8,576 nucleotides of DNA from an uncultured Lachnoclostridium sp. (lineage in GTDB: Bacteria > Bacillota > Clostridia > Lachnospirales > Lachnospiraceae): positions 1 through 8,576 of the forward strand of contig CATZVV010000063.1 in assembly GCA_958425285.1 (NCBI GenBank). The letters are read 5' to 3'. A program made the translations under genes and the position numbers. Shown one piece after another: positions 6,733 through 8,576 of the stretch (positions are counted from its first letter, which is position 1; each line of letters starts with the position of its first letter). Below the pieces are notes generated by a model. That model ran no database searches and was not told the DNA's origin. It saw nothing but the letters and a program-made list of their open reading frames with translations.

Positions 6733-8037
6733 CTATTCCATAATATCTACATTTTCACCACGTAATATCTTATTAATGTTACGTACTGCACACATCTTTC
6801 CGCACATTGTACAGGTGTCTTCTTTTTCCGGTTTACTTTCTGCCCGATAACGTCTTGCCTTCTCCGGATCAATTGCTAAATCAAACTGTTTTTCCCAATC
6901 CAGATTACGGCGGGCTTCACTCATTTCATAATCCCAGTCTTTCGCTCCCGGGATTCCCTTTGCCACATCAGCTGCATGAGCTGCAATTTTTGAAGCAATG
7001 ATTCCTTCTTTTACATCTTCAACAGTTGGAAGACGAAGATGCTCTGCCGGTGTCACATAGCAAAGGAAGGATGCACCATAGGTCGCTGCAATCGCACCTC
7101 CGATTGCACTTGTAATATGATCATACCCCGGAGCTACATCCGTAACAAGAGGTCCTAATACATAAAATGGTGCCCCTTTGCAAATTGTTTTCTGAATCTC
7201 CATATTGGCCTGAATCTGATTCAGTGGCATGTGTCCCGGTCCCTCAACCATAACCTGAACATCCTTTTCCCACGCTCTGCTTGTCAACTCCCCTAATGCA
7301 ATCAATTCAGAAATCTGGGAAATATCACTTGCATCTTCAATACTTCCCGGACGGCAAGCATCACCCAGACTAATAGTAACATCATATTCCCGGCAGATTT
7401 CTAATATTTCATCATATCTTTCATAAAATGGATTTTCATTTCCTGTCAACTCCATCCATGCAAAAATAATGGACCCTCCTCGTGAAACAATATTTGTATG
7501 CCGCAAAGATTTCTTAAACCGTTCTGCAGTTGCACGATTAATTCCACAGTGAATCGTCATAAAATCCACTCCATCTTCTGCATGCATGCGCACAATATCG
7601 ATCCATTCATCCGAAGTGATTAATTTAAGTGCCTTATTATAATACACTACTGCATCATAAATCGGTACGGTACCAAGTACAGCACTGCATTCTGCAGTTA
7701 GCTTACGACGGAATTTCTGAGTATCTCCATAGGAACTTAAATCCATTATAGCCTCTGCTCCCATGTCAATAGCCGCCTGAACCTTTTGCATCTCTACATC
7801 CAAATCCATACAATCCCGGCTTGTACCTAGATTGACATTGATTTTTGTTTTCAGCATGCTTCCTATTCCATATGGGGTAAGGCACTTATGGTTTTTATTC
7901 GCCGGAATTGCAACCTGTCCCTTTGCAACCAATTCTCTCAAATGATTAACATCCATGTTCTCATATTTACTGACTGCTTCCATTTCTTTTGTAATAATGC
8001 CCTTCCTGGCAGCATCCATTTGTGTCGTATATTCCAT
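6733..8037 (-). CDS. thiC: Phosphomethylpyrimidine synthase ThiC
   Basis: A 434-residue radical SAM enzyme of the cytoplasm that rearranges 5-aminoimidazole ribotide into HMP phosphate, the pyrimidine half of thiamin. Recognisable blocks include KINVNLGTSRD (64-74), a region with MDLSSYGD (98-105), TIHCGINR (161-168), SRGGSI (185-190), SLGDACRPGSI (223-233), VEGPGHMPLNQI (264-275) and CTMCGKMC (409-416), the iron-sulfur ligand motif at the C-terminus. The ligand spacing is CX2CX3C. Length matches the short form without the N-terminal extension found in proteobacterial and plant ThiC. The ATG at 8037 has GAGG (8043-8046) 5 bases upstream and gives the usual MEYTTQMDAA beginning; an in-frame ATG at 8103 has no suitable ribosome site. 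The gene is controlled by the TPP riboswitch upstream. No other thi gene is visible, so the rest of the pathway must lie elsewhere or be absent. Confidence 0.97.
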   Translation of the reverse strand: MEYTTQMDAARKGIITKEMEAVSKYENMDVNHLRELVAKGQVAIPANKNHKCLTPYGIGSMLKTKINVNLGTSRDCMDLDVEMQKVQAAIDMGAEAIMDLSSYGDTQKFRRKLTAECSAVLGTVPIYDAVVYYNKALKLITSDEWIDIVRMHAEDGVDFMTIHCGINRATAERFKKSLRHTNIVSRGGSIIFAWMELTGNENPFYERYDEILEICREYDVTISLGDACRPGSIEDASDISQISELIALGELTSRAWEKDVQVMVEGPGHMPLNQIQANMEIQKTICKGAPFYVLGPLVTDVAPGYDHITSAIGGAIAATYGASFLCYVTPAEHLRLPTVEDVKEGIIASKIAAHAADVAKGIPGAKDWDYEMSEARRNLDWEKQFDLAIDPEKARRYRAESKPEKEDTCTMCGKMCAVRNINKILRGENVDIME

Positions 8038-8141
8038 TTCTACCTCATTTCTATGGACCTTTGTCCACTTTTGTTTATTTTTGTACAAAATGCACTTTTT
8101 CATACGGATTCAAAAGATAAAACCTCTCAATCCTATATCGC

Positions 8142-8169
8142 AAAAAAACCTGCAAGATTAACCTGCAGG
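8142..8169 (-). terminator. Intrinsic terminator of the TPP riboswitch (expression platform)
   Basis: On the minus strand CCTGCA (8164-8169) and TGCAGG (8149-8154) form a 6-bp GC-rich stem with a 9-base loop, followed at once by seven T (8142-8148). It lies 25 bases after the aptamer and about 105 bases before the thiC start. This fits a TPP-on, transcription-off switch in which ligand binding lets the terminator form. The competing antiterminator pairing was not worked out. Confidence 0.8.
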
Positions 8170-8194
8170 ATACCAACGCATTATACATGACCTT

Positions 8195-8285
8195 ATATCA
8201 CTTCCTACGATGGCATTACCCATATCAGGTATACGGGTCGAAGGTCACACCTTCCTCTCAGCCTGTCTACAAGCCCCCCGGATAT
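8195..8285 (-). promoter_or_regulatory. TPP riboswitch aptamer (THI element)
   Basis: The minus strand carries the conserved thi-box pieces in order: GGGGGGCTTG near 8271-8280, GCTGAGAGG with CTGAGA at 8256-8261, a short stem around GAAGGTGTGACCTTC, ACCC, ACCTGAT (8224-8230), GG, TAATGCCA (8211-8218) and CGTAGGAAG (about 8201-8209). Ends are closed by a P1 stem pairing ATATC (8282-8286, minus sense) with GATAT (8195-8199, minus sense). It senses thiamin pyrophosphate and represses thiC when the cofactor is plentiful. All universally conserved blocks that I know appear intact. Confidence 0.96.
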
Positions 8286-8292
8286 TACTAAC

Positions 8293-8321
8293 AATATAAC
8301 ATACCTGTCTGGCAACGTCAA
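8293..8321 (-). promoter_or_regulatory. Promoter of the TPP riboswitch-thiC transcript
   Basis: On the minus strand TTGACG (8316-8321) and TATATT (8293-8298) are spaced by 17 bases, with a TGT extension directly before the -10. The predicted start near 8286 coincides with the 5' strand of riboswitch P1, which is the expected arrangement. Confidence 0.75.
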
Positions 8322-8388
8322 TTGTTTCCATCCAATTCTTCATAATAAAAAGAGTGCTTCATCTGGTCTTCCCACTTATTTTAAAGAT

Positions 8389-8415
8389 TACAGGGGCAGT
8401 TTACCTCCCCCTGTA
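8389..8415. terminator. Hairpin, possible intrinsic terminator of the gene to the right
   Basis: An 8-bp perfect stem (TACAGGGG at 8389-8396, CCCCTGTA at 8408-8415) has an 11-base loop. Minus-strand transcription leaving it reads ATCTTTAAAA, and plus-strand transcription reads CCTTCTTCTTTTC, so neither side has a clean T-run. It is placed to end a minus-strand gene that enters from beyond the right edge, upstream of the thiC promoter. Confidence 0.45.
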
Positions 8416-8476
8416 CCTTCTTCTTTTCTTCGCTAATACCATTCAATAGCATCTATCTAAAACGGGCTAACAGATG

Positions 8477-8505
8477 TTTACACCAATCACCATACTAATT
8501 ATATT
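8477..8505 (+). promoter_or_regulatory. Promoter-like pair pointing out of the window
   Basis: TTTACA (8477-8482) and TATATT (8500-8505) are 17 bases apart on the plus strand. No start codon with a good ribosome site follows before the edge, and AT-rich intergenic DNA yields such pairs by chance, so support is weak. Confidence 0.25.
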
Positions 8506-8540
8506 TTTTACGCTAACTATTTAGAGGTTTAATTCACAGC

Positions 8541-8576
8541 TTATCCCCTCATACCATTGGCTGCTTTCCATTCTTC
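8541..8576 (-). CDS. Possible C-terminal end of an unidentified minus-strand gene
   Basis: The minus-strand frame from the edge reads EEWKAANGMRG and then TAA. The amphipathic composition and the hairpin about 125 bases downstream would suit a gene tail, but eleven codons cannot prove coding and no family can be named. Confidence 0.2.
   Translation of the reverse strand, partial: EEWKAANGMRG

Larger units (their letters stand above)
8322..8576. other. Mostly intergenic stretch to the right edge
   Basis: This stretch, together with the thiC leader, makes about 540 bases without a confident gene. It holds the hairpin at 8389-8415, a promoter-like pair on the plus strand at 8477-8505, and possibly the last eleven codons of a minus-strand gene ending with TAA at 8541-8543 (EEWKAANGMRG). 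Nothing else with a recognisable motif was seen on either strand. Confidence 0.6.

Noticed and set aside
8038..8103. N-terminal extension of ThiC from the ATG at 8103
   Set aside because: The extra 22 residues are lysine-rich and unlike ThiC, no ribosome site precedes 8103, and a good one precedes 8037.

Overview
The window reads as a piece of a low-GC Firmicutes chromosome, most likely a gut-type clostridium of the Lachnospiraceae. The basis is AT-rich codon use, purine-rich Shine-Dalgarno sites before nearly every gene, a short anaerobe-type ThiC behind a TPP riboswitch, a Csp-like S8 protease without signal peptide, and a heterodimeric ABC exporter of clostridial type. The taxonomic call comes from protein recall, not from a search.

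Layout, left to right. (1) Positions 1-1593, minus: an S8 (subtilisin-like) protease with an intact catalytic triad, running off the left edge; it has its own extended -10 promoter. (2) 1670-2485, minus: a Cof-type HAD phosphatase. (3) About 2548-2603: a compact divergent promoter region in which the two -35 boxes occupy almost the same bases. (4) 2673-3170, plus: a shikimate-kinase-like small kinase that has lost the arginine normally used to hold shikimate. (5) 3216-6663, minus: a two-gene ABC exporter operon. The promoter-proximal gene (6663 to 4957) is broken; the distal partner (4967 to 3216) is intact and overlaps it by 11 bases. (6) 6733-8037, minus: thiC, preceded by a complete TPP riboswitch (8195-8285), its terminator (8142-8169) and a good promoter (8293-8321). 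(7) 8322-8576: mostly intergenic, with one hairpin and possibly the last codons of another minus-strand gene.

How it works together: thiC makes the pyrimidine half of thiamin and is switched off by TPP through transcription termination. The ABC pair should form an asymmetric heterodimeric exporter, but its first subunit carries an in-frame TGA just before its LSGGQ signature and also lacks about 12 residues between Walker A and the Q-loop. Those two independent lesions suggest real gene decay rather than a single read error. No CRISPR array, insertion sequence, phage gene, tRNA or rRNA was seen. I do not see a new multi-gene system here. The points most worth checking are the decaying exporter, the kinase with an altered substrate site and the face-to-face promoters.
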